From Nonomuraea zeae (GTDB lineage: Bacteria; Actinomycetota; Actinomycetes; Streptosporangiales; Streptosporangiaceae): a stretch of DNA of 52,064 bases. Location: positions 1 through 52,064 of the forward strand of contig NZ_VCKX01000052.1 in assembly GCF_005889725.1 (NCBI RefSeq), written 5' to 3'. Made by a program: the position numbers and the translations under genes. The notes beneath the pieces are model-generated. The model made no database searches. It was not told the origin of the DNA and saw only the letters and a list, made by a program, of their open reading frames with translations. Each line of letters starts with the position of its first letter. Positions within the stretch are counted from its first letter, which is position 1. This document shows, one piece after another, positions 26,533 through 34,986 of this stretch.

Positions 26533-26907
26533 TCAGCAGAACTTGACGGTGTACTCGCGGAGCTTCTCGCCCTTCATCTCCCAGTACACGTACTCGCCCG
26601 CGCCGACGACCTTCCTCCGGTCGCGCAGCACGGTGGTCGTGAACCAGAACGTGACCGCCGGGCAGACCCACACATAGGTCGTGCTGCCGCAGTTCTTGTA
26701 GTAGAGGACGAAATTCCGGGCGCCGGGCTTCAGCGACGGGTCCCCGCTGGTGTAGCAGGGCGGCCGCTTGAGCAGGGCGCCGGCGCTGGTGCCGGTGCCG
26801 GTGGCGGCGGCGGCGGCCGGTGCCGGCAGCAGGGACGCGGCCGCGAGCAGGATCCCGGCCGCCGCGGCCGGTCCCCGTCCCCCTGCGAAGAATGTGCGCT
26901 TGCCCAT
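26533..26907 (-). CDS. Small secreted cysteine-containing protein B
   Basis: This 124-residue protein has an alanine-rich Sec signal (cleavage near APAAAAA). The mature part is about 85 residues with four cysteines (RPPCYT, YKNCGS, WVCPA and the C-terminal KFC). The final residue is cysteine, as in many disulfide-closed secreted peptides and inhibitors. The ATG has a strong GGAGG site. Together with gene A and the ArsR-like gene just upstream on the same strand, it may form a small operon. Role is unknown: a structural, signalling or inhibitory function is possible. Confidence 0.75.
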   Translation of the reverse strand: MGKRTFFAGGRGPAAAAGILLAAASLLPAPAAAAATGTGTSAGALLKRPPCYTSGDPSLKPGARNFVLYYKNCGSTTYVWVCPAVTFWFTTTVLRDRRKVVGAGEYVYWEMKGEKLREYTVKFC

Positions 26908-27036
26908 CGTCGACCTCCATCGATCAGGCCCCGCCGGCCCCCCGGCGGGCGTCCCCGTGCAGTCTGCGGGGCCCGTCCCCGTGCGCTGAAGCCCTTGCGC
27001 CCACGCGCAAAGCCTTGCGGCGGCCACTCCGCCCTG

Positions 27037-28038
27037 CTATCCGCTGTCGCCTCTGAAGAGGGCCTCGCCCAGCCGCGTGCGGCTGTGCAGCACCCGCTGG
27101 CCCCGCCGGACGGTCCTGATCAGCCCGGCCTTGCGCAGCGCGGTCGCGTGCCGGCTGGCCGCCGACGGGCTGACCCCGAGCGCGCCCGCCAGCGCGGTGG
27201 TGGTGAGCCCCTCGTCCACCACGTTCAGCGCGGCGGCCCTGGTCGGGCCGAGCAGGTCCGACAGTACGTCCAGCCGGCCCTGCGCGCCGTCCGGCAGCTC
27301 CCAGAGCGCTTCCCGGCGGACGGGGTAGACCAGCACCGGGGCCTGGTCGCGATCGGCCAGCGTGATCAGGTTGTGCACCCCGAAGAGGGTCGGGATCAGC
27401 AGCAGCCCCCTGCCGTTCAGGTGCAGGTCGGCGTCCACCGCGTAGTCCACGCTCAGGACCGGCGACCGCCAGCGCGCCGACGGGTGCAGGCCGGCCAGCA
27501 GCCGTTCCACGCCGCCCGCGGCGAGCTCCCGCGTTCGCCCCGCCAGGTCGGCGCCGACGGCCGCGGCGAGCTCCCGCTCGTACGGCGCGAGCACGGCGTC
27601 GTGGTAGCGGCGCACCGCACGGCCGAGCCGGTCGAGCGCCCCCGGCCGCCCGTCCGCCAGGTCGCCGAACCAGGACGGCGGCCGGCGGTGGAGAGCCGCC
27701 AGCTTCCCGACCTCCGCGCGGATCCGCGCGACCGGGGTGGACAGCACGGCCTCCAGTCCTTCACCGACGCAGGAGCGCTGCCCGGCCGGGGTGAGGAAGT
27801 CGGGGAAGTACGCGGCGGCCGGCCCGAGCCGGGCCAGCCCGCGCACCACGGGCTCCAGCCCCTCCGCGCTCACCGTGCCGCCGGCCCGGCGCCGCCACCC
27901 GGCGAAGAAGGGGGTCCGCTGGGCCGGGAACGCGATCTGGTGCACGCTCAGCACCAGCTCCCACATCGCGTCGTACCCGGCGGCCAGGCGTACCCGGGTC
28001 AGATCCTCGCGCCCGAAATGGATGCGCAGGGTCTCCAT
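27037..28038 (-). CDS. ArsR-like winged-helix regulator
   Basis: This 333-residue protein has a large N-terminal region (about 1-250) of unknown fold and a C-terminal ArsR-type winged helix (about 255-330). The recognition region is TTTALAGALGVSPSAASRHA and the wing is TVRRGQRVLHSRT. This layout is common for actinomycete ArsR/SmtB-like regulators that lack the metal-binding cysteines of classical ArsR. It lies 129 bases upstream of the secreted protein B gene on the same strand and may control it. Ligand is unknown. Confidence 0.85.
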   Translation of the reverse strand: METLRIHFGREDLTRVRLAAGYDAMWELVLSVHQIAFPAQRTPFFAGWRRRAGGTVSAEGLEPVVRGLARLGPAAAYFPDFLTPAGQRSCVGEGLEAVLSTPVARIRAEVGKLAALHRRPPSWFGDLADGRPGALDRLGRAVRRYHDAVLAPYERELAAAVGADLAGRTRELAAGGVERLLAGLHPSARWRSPVLSVDYAVDADLHLNGRGLLLIPTLFGVHNLITLADRDQAPVLVYPVRREALWELPDGAQGRLDVLSDLLGPTRAAALNVVDEGLTTTALAGALGVSPSAASRHATALRKAGLIRTVRRGQRVLHSRTRLGEALFRGDSG

Positions 28039-28164
28039 CCGCTCACCTCCACGGCGAGGCTAGATCGAGCGGGTTTCGATTCGCTTCATACCGGGGCCGG
28101 CGCCCGAAAGCGCGGCAGGTGGAGGCGGGGAATCGGCGCCGGGGGCGGCGGGTTGACCCCAGGT

Positions 28165-28836
28165 ATGAAGGTGGAGATTTTCTCTGATGTCGTGTGCCCC
28201 TGGTGTTACATCGGGCATGTCAGGTTCGCGCGGGCGGCCGAGCGGTTCCGCGCCAAGGGCGGCACGATCGAGGTGACGATGCGGCCGTTCCAGCTCAACC
28301 CCGACGCCCCGGTGGAGGGCGAGCCCCTCATCCCGGCGCTGGAGCGCAAGTTCGGGCCGAACGCCCGCCAGATGACCGATCGGGTCGTCTCCGCCGCCGC
28401 GGGCGAGGGCCTGGAGATGGACTACGAGCACGCCGTGAGCGCCAACACGCTCCAGGCGCACCGGCTGATCGAGGTCGCCTCCCGCCAGGGGCGCGGCGAG
28501 GAGATGGCCGAGCGGCTGTTCCGCGCGTACTTCGCCGAGGCCCAGAACGTGGGCGACGCGGGGGTGCTCGCCAAGCTGGCCGCGGAGGCCGGGGTCGAGG
28601 ACGACGGCGCGGGGGACGAGGAGGTGCGCGAGCAGCTCGGCAGGGCGCGGGCGCTCGGGATCACCGGGGTGCCGCTGTTCCTGTTCGAGGGCAAGTTCGC
28701 GGTCTCCGGCGCGCAGCCCGAAGACGCCTTCGCGGCCGCGATCGACGAGGTGGCGGAGCGCACGGGGCAGACGCCGATCACCCAGCTCGCGGCCCCGGCG
28801 GACGGGTGCGACGACGACGGCTTCTGCGCCGTCTGA
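28165..28836 (+). CDS. DsbA family oxidoreductase (FrnE-like)
   Basis: This 223-residue thioredoxin-fold protein carries CPWC at residues 11-14 (SDVVCPWCYIG), the helical DsbA insertion (about 60-150) and the cis-proline loop GITGVPLFLFEGKFAVSGAQ. No signal peptide is present, so it acts in the cytoplasm, as FrnE-type disulfide oxidoreductases do. The C terminus carries an extra CDDDGFC pair that could be redox-active or bind metal. It has its own start 126 bases from the divergent regulator and precedes a MarR gene on the same strand. Confidence 0.9.
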   Translation: MKVEIFSDVVCPWCYIGHVRFARAAERFRAKGGTIEVTMRPFQLNPDAPVEGEPLIPALERKFGPNARQMTDRVVSAAAGEGLEMDYEHAVSANTLQAHRLIEVASRQGRGEEMAERLFRAYFAEAQNVGDAGVLAKLAAEAGVEDDGAGDEEVREQLGRARALGITGVPLFLFEGKFAVSGAQPEDAFAAAIDEVAERTGQTPITQLAAPADGCDDDGFCAV

Positions 28837-28894
28837 GCGGGTCGGCAGAGGCACGCTCGCGGGAGCGGCGGCGCCGGGGTGGGAGAATCGTGAG

Positions 28895-29299
28895 GTGTCG
28901 AGACCTCGCCTTGGTTACCTGCTCAAGCATGCCGGCCTGCGCCTGGCGGAGCTGACCGGCCCGGCGCTGGAGCCTTACGGCATCGACGGGCGCGAGCTCG
29001 CGGTCCTGTCGGTGCTGGGCACGCCCGAGCCGCTGTCGCAGCAGGAGGCGGCGCAGCGGCTGGGGATCGACCGGACCACGATGGTCGCCCTGGTGGACGC
29101 GCTGGAGCGCAAGGAGCTGGTGGGGCGCCGGCCGCATCCCGGCGACCGGCGCAAGAACATGGTCGAGCCGACCGAGCGCGGGCGCGACACCCTGGAGCGG
29201 GCCGCCCGCGCCGTGGACGCGGCCGAGGAGGCGTTCCTCGCCGGGCTCCCAGGGGACGACGCGCGCCTGCTGCGGGACCTGCTCGGCCGCCTGGTGTGA
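28895..29299 (+). CDS. MarR family transcriptional regulator
   Basis: This 134-residue protein has the MarR winged helix: LSQQEAAQRLGIDRTTMVAL as the recognition region, and VGRRPHPGDRRKNMVEPTER as the wing with the conserved DRR motif. Flanking helices form the dimer interface. The GTG start follows GAGAATCGTGAG. It is 58 bases after the DsbA-like gene on the same strand, and MarR proteins often sense oxidants or phenolic ligands, so joint regulation with the oxidoreductase is plausible. No clear operator was found. Confidence 0.9.
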   Translation: MSRPRLGYLLKHAGLRLAELTGPALEPYGIDGRELAVLSVLGTPEPLSQQEAAQRLGIDRTTMVALVDALERKELVGRRPHPGDRRKNMVEPTERGRDTLERAARAVDAAEEAFLAGLPGDDARLLRDLLGRLV

Positions 29300-29333
29300 C
29301 GCATCTCCCAGGCTGCCACGAGGCGGGGGCCCG

Positions 29334-30017
29334 CTACGCGGTGCCTTCGCCGAGCTGTCCCGACCGGTGGTGGCGGCGGCAGAGGACCTGATAGCGCACG
29401 GGCGAGGCGTCCGTGTCGCCGATGACCACCTGCTCGCCCGTACGCGCCAGCGCCCCGCCCACGACCCGCGCGTTGAGCTGCCCGGGCCGCCCGCACCAGC
29501 ACAGCACCTCCACCTGCAGCCGGCACACCTCGTCGGCCAGCTCGAACAGCCGTTGCGCCGCGGGGAACATCACCGACCTGAAGTCGGAGGCCAGCCCGAA
29601 CGCGTAGACGTCGATGCCGTGCTCGTCCACCAGGTCCGCGAGCTGCTCGATCTGCTCGACCGAGTAGAAGCACGCCTCGTCGCAGATCAGGTAGTCGACC
29701 CGGGCGTGCCCGGTCACCAGGCGGACGAGATCGAGGGAGTCCTCCACCTCGATGGCCTCCAGCCCGAGCCCGATCCGGCTGGTGATCTTCGGGCCGCCGG
29801 AGCGGTCGTGCTTGGTCAGCACGAGGCCGCGCCGGCCCTGGCGGCCGTGGTTGTAGTTCATCTGGAGTGCCAAAGTGGACTTCCCGCAGTCCATGGGGCC
29901 GAAGTAGAACTTCAGTACGGCGTCCCTGGCGCCAGACGGCACGGCAGACAAGGCAGACGATTGGGTCACGGGCCGCCAGCTTAGTGGCTTGGCTTGTTCC
30001 ATGACCTCGTGGGACAT
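29334..30017 (-). CDS. tdk: Thymidine kinase (TK1 type)
   Basis: This protein of about 227 residues has P-loop GPMDCGKSTLALQMNYN, the DEACFYS motif corresponding to DEAQF of type II thymidine kinases, and the lasso segment LASDFRSVMFPAAQRLFELA. A zinc-binding set (CWCGRPGQLNAR and the CRRHH near the end) is also present. It phosphorylates thymidine and deoxyuridine for dTTP salvage. I chose the ATG at 30017 because AGGGGAGAA is just upstream; later in-frame starts at 30002 (ATG) and 29969 (GTG) are possible. It is divergent from the hyuA-like gene. Confidence 0.9.
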   Translation of the reverse strand: MSHEVMEQAKPLSWRPVTQSSALSAVPSGARDAVLKFYFGPMDCGKSTLALQMNYNHGRQGRRGLVLTKHDRSGGPKITSRIGLGLEAIEVEDSLDLVRLVTGHARVDYLICDEACFYSVEQIEQLADLVDEHGIDVYAFGLASDFRSVMFPAAQRLFELADEVCRLQVEVLCWCGRPGQLNARVVGGALARTGEQVVIGDTDASPVRYQVLCRRHHRSGQLGEGTA

Positions 30018-30174
30018 TTCTCCCCTGGAGTTATCAGGAGGAACCGTGGTCACCGACACCCCATCGCCGCCAAGCAGGTCAGGTCGCATGAGATGGTGGT
30101 GCCTCGGCCAGATGCCGTCACAGAGAACGCGCCCCGAGTCATCGACGCTCGGCCGTCGCCGAAGCTGAGGAGCC

Positions 30175-32175
30175 ATGCGTAGCGTCCGTATCGGAGTGGA
30201 CACCGGAGGCACCTTCACCGACGTCGTGGCGGTGGACGAGCAGTCCGGTGAGATCTTCACCACCAAGACACCCTCGACCCCCGCCAACCCGGCGGACGGG
30301 TTCGTCGCCGGCATCGAGAAGCTCGGCGACCTCGACGTCAGCTCGATCGTGCACGGCACCACCGTGGCCACGAACCGGCTGCTCGAGGACCGGATCGAGA
30401 ATCTGGGTTTCATCACGACAGAGGGCTTCGAGTTCGTCCTGGAGATCGCCAGGCAGAGCGTGCCCGACGGCTACGGCAACTCCTACTTCTGGGTCAAGCC
30501 GCCCAGGATCGTCCCCGTGCACCTGGTCAAGACCGTCGGCGGGCGGCTCGACCACCTGGGCGCGGAGGTGCGGCCGTTCTCCGAGGAGCAGGCCACCGAG
30601 GTGGCCCGCTGGTTCAAGAGCAAGGGCGTCACCGCGATCGGGGTCTGCTTCCTGCACTCCTACGCCAACCCGGAGCACGAGCGCCGGATGCGCGAGGTGC
30701 TGTGGCGCGAGCACCCGCAGGCGGTGATCTCGCTGTCGAGCGACGTGCTGCGCGAATACCGCGAGTACGAGCGCTCGGTCACCACCCTGGTGGACGCGGC
30801 CGTCAAACCGGCCATGCGCGGCTACATCGCCAGCCTGTCCAACCGGCTCGGCATGCCGTTCTCCGTCATGAAGTCCAACGGCGGCGTCCTGTCGGCCCGC
30901 GAGGTCGTCAACCAGCCCATCAGCACCGTCCTGTCGGGTCCCGCGGCCGGGGCGCTCGGCGCCGCGCTCATCGCCTCCACGGCCGGGCACCCCTCGGTGA
31001 TCACGCTGGACGGCGGGGGCACCTCGACCGACGTGGCCGTGGTCGTGGACGGCGAGCCTTCCATCACCACCGAGGGCTCGGTCGGCCGCTACCCCTGCAA
31101 GATCCCGATGATCGACATCGTCACGGTGGGCGCGGGCGGCGGCTCGATCGCGTGGATCTCGCCCGAGGGCACGCTGAAGGTCGGGCCGAAGTCCGCCGGC
31201 GCCGACCCGGGGCCGCTCTGTTACGGCAGGGGCGGCACGGAGGTGACGGTGACGGACGCGCACGTGGTGCTCGGCCGGATCCCTCCCCACCTGCTGGGCG
31301 GGGAGATCCCGCTGGACGTGGACGCCGCTCGCACCGGCATCCAGGCGCTGGCCGACAAGCTCGGCCTCACGCCCGAGCGGACCGCCACCGGCATCCTGGA
31401 GATCAGCGCGTTCAACCAGAGCAACGCGATCAGGCAGCTCACCGTCAAGCGCGGGCTGGACGTGCGGGACTTCCCGCTGGTGACGTTCGGCGGGTCCGGG
31501 CCGCTGCTGGCCTGCCGGCTGATCGACATCCTCGGCCTGCCGGCCGTCGTCGTGCCGCGCGACCCCGGCAACGTCTCCGCGTTCGGGCTGCTCACGGTGG
31601 ACGTCAAGAACGACTACGTGCGCACGTACGTCACCCGCGAGCTCTCGCTCGGCAAGGCGGCCGAGATCTTCCACGACCTGGAGCATCAGGCGGGCGAGGC
31701 GCTCGACCGGGAGGGCTTCGACGACCCGGTGTACCTGCGCAGCGCCGACCTGCGGTACTACGGCCAGGCGTACGAGGTCCGCGTCAGCGCCCCCGCGGGG
31801 GAGATCGACACCGACTGGCAGGCCGAGGTGGTCGAGCGCTTCCACGAGGCCCACGAGAAGCTCTACGGGTACGCCTACCGCGACGACCCCCGCCACGGCG
31901 TCGAATGGGTCAACCTGCGCGTCTCCGGCATCGGCCCGATCAACCGCCCGGCCATCCGCCCCCTGGAGAAGGCCGGCACGGGCGCCACGTCGGTCCGCCC
32001 CGTCCACTTCGACGAGACCCGCGACACCCCGATCCACCAGCGCGCGGCCCTCGGGCCCGGCGCCAAGGTCGAGGGCCCGGCCGTGATCGAGGAGTACGGC
32101 TCGACCATCCCCATCCACCCCGGCTTCACCGCCACCGTGGACGCCTACGGAAACGTGGAGGTCAGACGTGACTGA
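30175..32175 (+). CDS. HyuA-type hydantoinase/oxoprolinase subunit A
   Basis: This 666-residue ATP-dependent subunit has the N-terminal Hydant_A_N domain (GVDTGGTFTDVVAVDE, VHGTTVATNRLLE). The central Hydantoinase_A actin-like domain has ERSVTTLVDAAVKPAMRGYI, LSGPAAGALGAAL, LDGGGTSTDVAVV and GAGGGSIAWIS. A C-terminal beta domain completes it. With HyuB it hydrolyses cyclic amides or carboxylates ketones at the cost of ATP. Related enzymes act on 5-oxoproline, N-methylhydantoin, caprolactam or acetophenone, and sequence alone does not settle which. Start ATG has GAGGAG upstream. It overlaps hyuB by eight bases. Confidence 0.93.
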   Translation: MRSVRIGVDTGGTFTDVVAVDEQSGEIFTTKTPSTPANPADGFVAGIEKLGDLDVSSIVHGTTVATNRLLEDRIENLGFITTEGFEFVLEIARQSVPDGYGNSYFWVKPPRIVPVHLVKTVGGRLDHLGAEVRPFSEEQATEVARWFKSKGVTAIGVCFLHSYANPEHERRMREVLWREHPQAVISLSSDVLREYREYERSVTTLVDAAVKPAMRGYIASLSNRLGMPFSVMKSNGGVLSAREVVNQPISTVLSGPAAGALGAALIASTAGHPSVITLDGGGTSTDVAVVVDGEPSITTEGSVGRYPCKIPMIDIVTVGAGGGSIAWISPEGTLKVGPKSAGADPGPLCYGRGGTEVTVTDAHVVLGRIPPHLLGGEIPLDVDAARTGIQALADKLGLTPERTATGILEISAFNQSNAIRQLTVKRGLDVRDFPLVTFGGSGPLLACRLIDILGLPAVVVPRDPGNVSAFGLLTVDVKNDYVRTYVTRELSLGKAAEIFHDLEHQAGEALDREGFDDPVYLRSADLRYYGQAYEVRVSAPAGEIDTDWQAEVVERFHEAHEKLYGYAYRDDPRHGVEWVNLRVSGIGPINRPAIRPLEKAGTGATSVRPVHFDETRDTPIHQRAALGPGAKVEGPAVIEEYGSTIPIHPGFTATVDAYGNVEVRRD

Positions 32176-33976
32176 TCCCATCCTCGTCGAGATCGTCGAG
32201 GGCACCCTGGCCTCCGTGGAGAAGGAGGTCGAGACGGCCATCGCCCGCACGGCCCGCTCGCCGATGATCCGCGACGCGCACGACTTCCGCGCCGGCATCC
32301 ACGACGTGCGGCTGCGCAAGCTGACCGGCCGCTCCTACAGCGCGCTCGTCCAGCCGGTCGTGCGCGACTTCCCGGTCGAGACGATGCGGCCGGGCGACGT
32401 CTATTTCCACAACGACGTCTACCTCTCCGAAGGCGGCATCGGCCACCTGCCCGACCTGTGCGTCACCGTGCCGGTGTTCCACGAAGGGGAGGTCGTGGCG
32501 TTCGTGCAGGCGTTCGGCCACCACGACGACATCGGCGGGAGCGTGCCCGGCTCGATGCCCTCGCACGCCAGGTCGGTCTTCGAAGAGGGCCTGATGGTGC
32601 CGCCGATCAAGCTGTGGGACCAGGGCGTGCCGAACGAGGCCGCGCTGCGCATCATGACCCGCAACTCCAGGATGCCCGACTCGCTGTCCGGCGACCTGGA
32701 CGCCGAGTGCTCGGCCTGCATCATGGGGGCGCGGCGGCTGGGCGAGCTGTTCGAGCGCTACGGCAGGCAGGCCGTCGAGGAGTGCTTCGACGCGATCATC
32801 GGCAAGACCACCGAGACGTTCCGCAGGGAGCTGCTGACCAAGATCCCCGAGGGGACGTACGTCTGGGAGGACTACGCCGAGCACGACGGCGTGGACGAGC
32901 CCAGGCTGCACGCGCAGCGCATCACGCTCACGGTCGACCACGCCGACGACAGCCCGCTGACGATCGACTTCACCGGCACCTCGCCGCAGGCCAAGGGCCC
33001 GATCAACCACGCGGGCGACTACGCCGACGGCGTGTTCCTGAAGAAGTGGCTGGCCCCCATCCTGCGCAACCTGGCCGACACGCCGGAGCGGATGGCGGAG
33101 CTGGACGTCAACGAGGGCGTCGTGCCGCTGATCAAGATGGTCTTCCCGGAGAAGGGCACGCTGCTCACCCCGGTCTTCCCGGCCCCGACCAACGCCCGCA
33201 CGTTCGTGATCCTGCGCCTGCTCGGCGTGCTCGCGGGCGTCCTGGCCAAGGCGACCGGCGGGCGCATGCCCGCCGACCAGGAGACCATCCGCTACACCGG
33301 CGTCTACGGCGCCGACGGCGATGGCTCGCCCTACCTGATGCGCGAGGTCCTGGGCGGCGGCTCCGGCGGCCGCTGGTACGCCGACGGCGAGGACACCATC
33401 CACGTGGTGCCCGACTCGCGCAACATCCCCGTGGAGTTCGCCGAGGCCCGCTGGCCGTTCAGGGTGGAGCGGCTGGCGCTGGCGTGCGACTCGGGCGGTC
33501 CCGGGATGTACCGGGGCGGCCTGGGCTACGACAAGCACATCAGGATGCTCAGGGACGCCTCGTACATGTCCATCGCCGACCGCTCCATCCTGTCGTGCTG
33601 GGGGGTCAACGGCGGGCTCGCCGGCCGGCCGTTCCGGGTGGAGATCGCGGGCAAGGAGATGGAAGGGCTCGTGGACGACCTCCCGGTGCAGGCCGGGGAG
33701 CTGATCAGGATCCGCACCACGGGTGGCGGCGGCTGGGGCTCGCCCTACGACCGCGACCCCCGGTCGGTGGCCGCCGACGTGCGCGACGGCAAGGTGTCGA
33801 TCGCGGGCGCGCTCGGTGACTACGGCGTGGTCCTCGACGGCGACCGCATCGACGAGCGGGCCACGGCCGAGCTCCGCGCCAACCTGCGCCCGCCGGCCGA
33901 CCGGTTCTTCGACCGGGGGCCCGGATACGCCAAGCTGTCGGGCGGCCGGACGTTCGCGGAGGTGGACGAGCTGTAA
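32168..33976 (+). CDS. HyuB-type hydantoinase/oxoprolinase subunit B
   Basis: This 602-residue partner of the HyuA-like protein has the family motifs DPILVEIVEGTLASV, RDAHDFRAGIHD, PGDVYFHNDVYL, a metal-site-like HHDDIGG and GGPGMYRGGLGYDK near the C terminus. GGSGGRWYADG and TGGGGWGSPYDRDP complete the Hydantoinase_B domain. The GTG start lies within hyuA, preceded by GGAGG. The complex probably opens a lactam or hydantoin-type ring. The next gene starts 47 bases later in the same direction, so the pair may feed or belong to the catabolic island that follows. Confidence 0.93.
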   Translation: MTDPILVEIVEGTLASVEKEVETAIARTARSPMIRDAHDFRAGIHDVRLRKLTGRSYSALVQPVVRDFPVETMRPGDVYFHNDVYLSEGGIGHLPDLCVTVPVFHEGEVVAFVQAFGHHDDIGGSVPGSMPSHARSVFEEGLMVPPIKLWDQGVPNEAALRIMTRNSRMPDSLSGDLDAECSACIMGARRLGELFERYGRQAVEECFDAIIGKTTETFRRELLTKIPEGTYVWEDYAEHDGVDEPRLHAQRITLTVDHADDSPLTIDFTGTSPQAKGPINHAGDYADGVFLKKWLAPILRNLADTPERMAELDVNEGVVPLIKMVFPEKGTLLTPVFPAPTNARTFVILRLLGVLAGVLAKATGGRMPADQETIRYTGVYGADGDGSPYLMREVLGGGSGGRWYADGEDTIHVVPDSRNIPVEFAEARWPFRVERLALACDSGGPGMYRGGLGYDKHIRMLRDASYMSIADRSILSCWGVNGGLAGRPFRVEIAGKEMEGLVDDLPVQAGELIRIRTTGGGGWGSPYDRDPRSVAADVRDGKVSIAGALGDYGVVLDGDRIDERATAELRANLRPPADRFFDRGPGYAKLSGGRTFAEVDEL

Positions 33977-34023
33977 AGGGCTGCCATGATGGTCTCCTTT
34001 TCCGATGAGAAGGGGAGACGATC

Positions 34024-34908
34024 GTGCGTGTTGCTCTCGCCGGGCTCGCCACCAGCCACCCGTACACCGATGCCCGCACCCTGACCCGGCACGCCGAGCT
34101 GGTGGTGTGGGAGCAGGATCCCGAGCGGCTGCGGCGCTTCACAGACGAGCACCCGGGGGCCAAGGTGGCGGGCAGCCTCGATGAGGCGCTGTCCACCGGC
34201 CCCGACGGCGTGGTGCTGACCGTGCCCAACCCGCAGGTGCCCGAGGCGCTGGCGCGGGTGCTGGAGACCGGCGTGCCGTGCTTCGTGAACAAGCCGGCCG
34301 CCGCCTCCCGGGCCCAGCTCGACGCCCTCGACCGGCTGGAGATCCACGAGCGGGTGCTGTCGAGCTCGGTGCTGCGCTTCGCGCCCGCCTTCGCGGGGAT
34401 CCGGATCGATCCGGCGGAGCTGCTGGCCGTGCGCGCGACCGTACGCCATGACGTGGGGATCTGGGACACCGGCTACAACGCCTGGCAGGACACGCCGGGC
34501 GAGGGCGGCGGGACCATGGTGACCATGGGCGTGCACGGCGTGGAGCTGCTGGTGGCGCTGCTCGGCCCCGACGTGCGGCTGGCCGGCGCGGCGGGGGCCA
34601 GGCGGCACTACACCAACCTGCGCTCGGAGGACACCGCCGTCATGGCGCTGCAGTGGGGGAGCGGCGTCACCGGGACGGTCGAGATCCTCGGCGTCTCCGA
34701 AGGCGAGTCCTACACCCTCACCCTGCACCGGCGCGACGGCTCGGAGACCATCGTGATCGAGAGCGGCGACGACCCGCTCAAGGGGCTCGGGTACGAAGGG
34801 ACGATCGACGCGTTCCTCTCGATGCTGGCCGGCGCGCCCAGCCCGGTGCCGTGGGAGCAGACCCGGGCCATCCTGGAAGTGCTGGTCCGCGCCCGAGAAA
34901 GCGCCTGA
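34024..34908 (+). CDS. Gfo/Idh/MocA-type NAD(P)-dependent oxidoreductase
   Basis: This 294-residue protein has a Rossmann-like N terminus (VALAGLATSHPYTDA) and the cofactor-loop motif VNKPAAASRAQLDAL, corresponding to EKP of the Gfo/Idh/MocA family. The C-terminal beta-sheet domain includes GGGTMVTMGVHGVELL, with the GGG..D/H substrate region, and GTVEILGVSEGESY. It is shorter than usual (330-390 residues), and the first glutamate of EKP is asparagine. Such enzymes oxidise or epimerise sugars, amino sugars and inositols. The GTG start has GGGGAG upstream. It sits between hyuB and the operator-controlled SDR gene; no copy of the palindrome precedes it. Confidence 0.82.
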   Translation: MRVALAGLATSHPYTDARTLTRHAELVVWEQDPERLRRFTDEHPGAKVAGSLDEALSTGPDGVVLTVPNPQVPEALARVLETGVPCFVNKPAAASRAQLDALDRLEIHERVLSSSVLRFAPAFAGIRIDPAELLAVRATVRHDVGIWDTGYNAWQDTPGEGGGTMVTMGVHGVELLVALLGPDVRLAGAAGARRHYTNLRSEDTAVMALQWGSGVTGTVEILGVSEGESYTLTLHRRDGSETIVIESGDDPLKGLGYEGTIDAFLSMLAGAPSPVPWEQTRAILEVLVRARESA

Positions 34909-34945
34909 CCTCAGCCGCCCCGTTGACAGCCGAAGTCTGAGACAG

Positions 34946-34963
34946 TTACGGTCTGGACCGTAA
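34946..34963. promoter_or_regulatory. Regulon palindrome, site a (SDR operon)
   Basis: TTACGGTC-TG-GACCGTAA is a perfect 8+2+8 palindrome, 23 bases before the SDR GTG start and just ahead of its GGAGGAG ribosome site. It is the best-matching member of six sites in this region (see 38391, 39638, 46702, 48460 and 50481). Confidence 0.85.
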
Positions 34964-34986
34964 ATAACAGACGGAGGAGAACGCGC

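Noticed and set aside
26533..27027. Longer start of secreted protein B
   Set aside because: The extension is Pro/Gly-rich without a ribosome site, while ATG 26907 has GGAGG and begins a normal signal peptide.
30139..32319. Long open frame antisense to the hyuA-like gene
   Set aside because: Same GC-driven artefact; no recognisable domain, while the sense strand encodes complete hydantoinase motifs.
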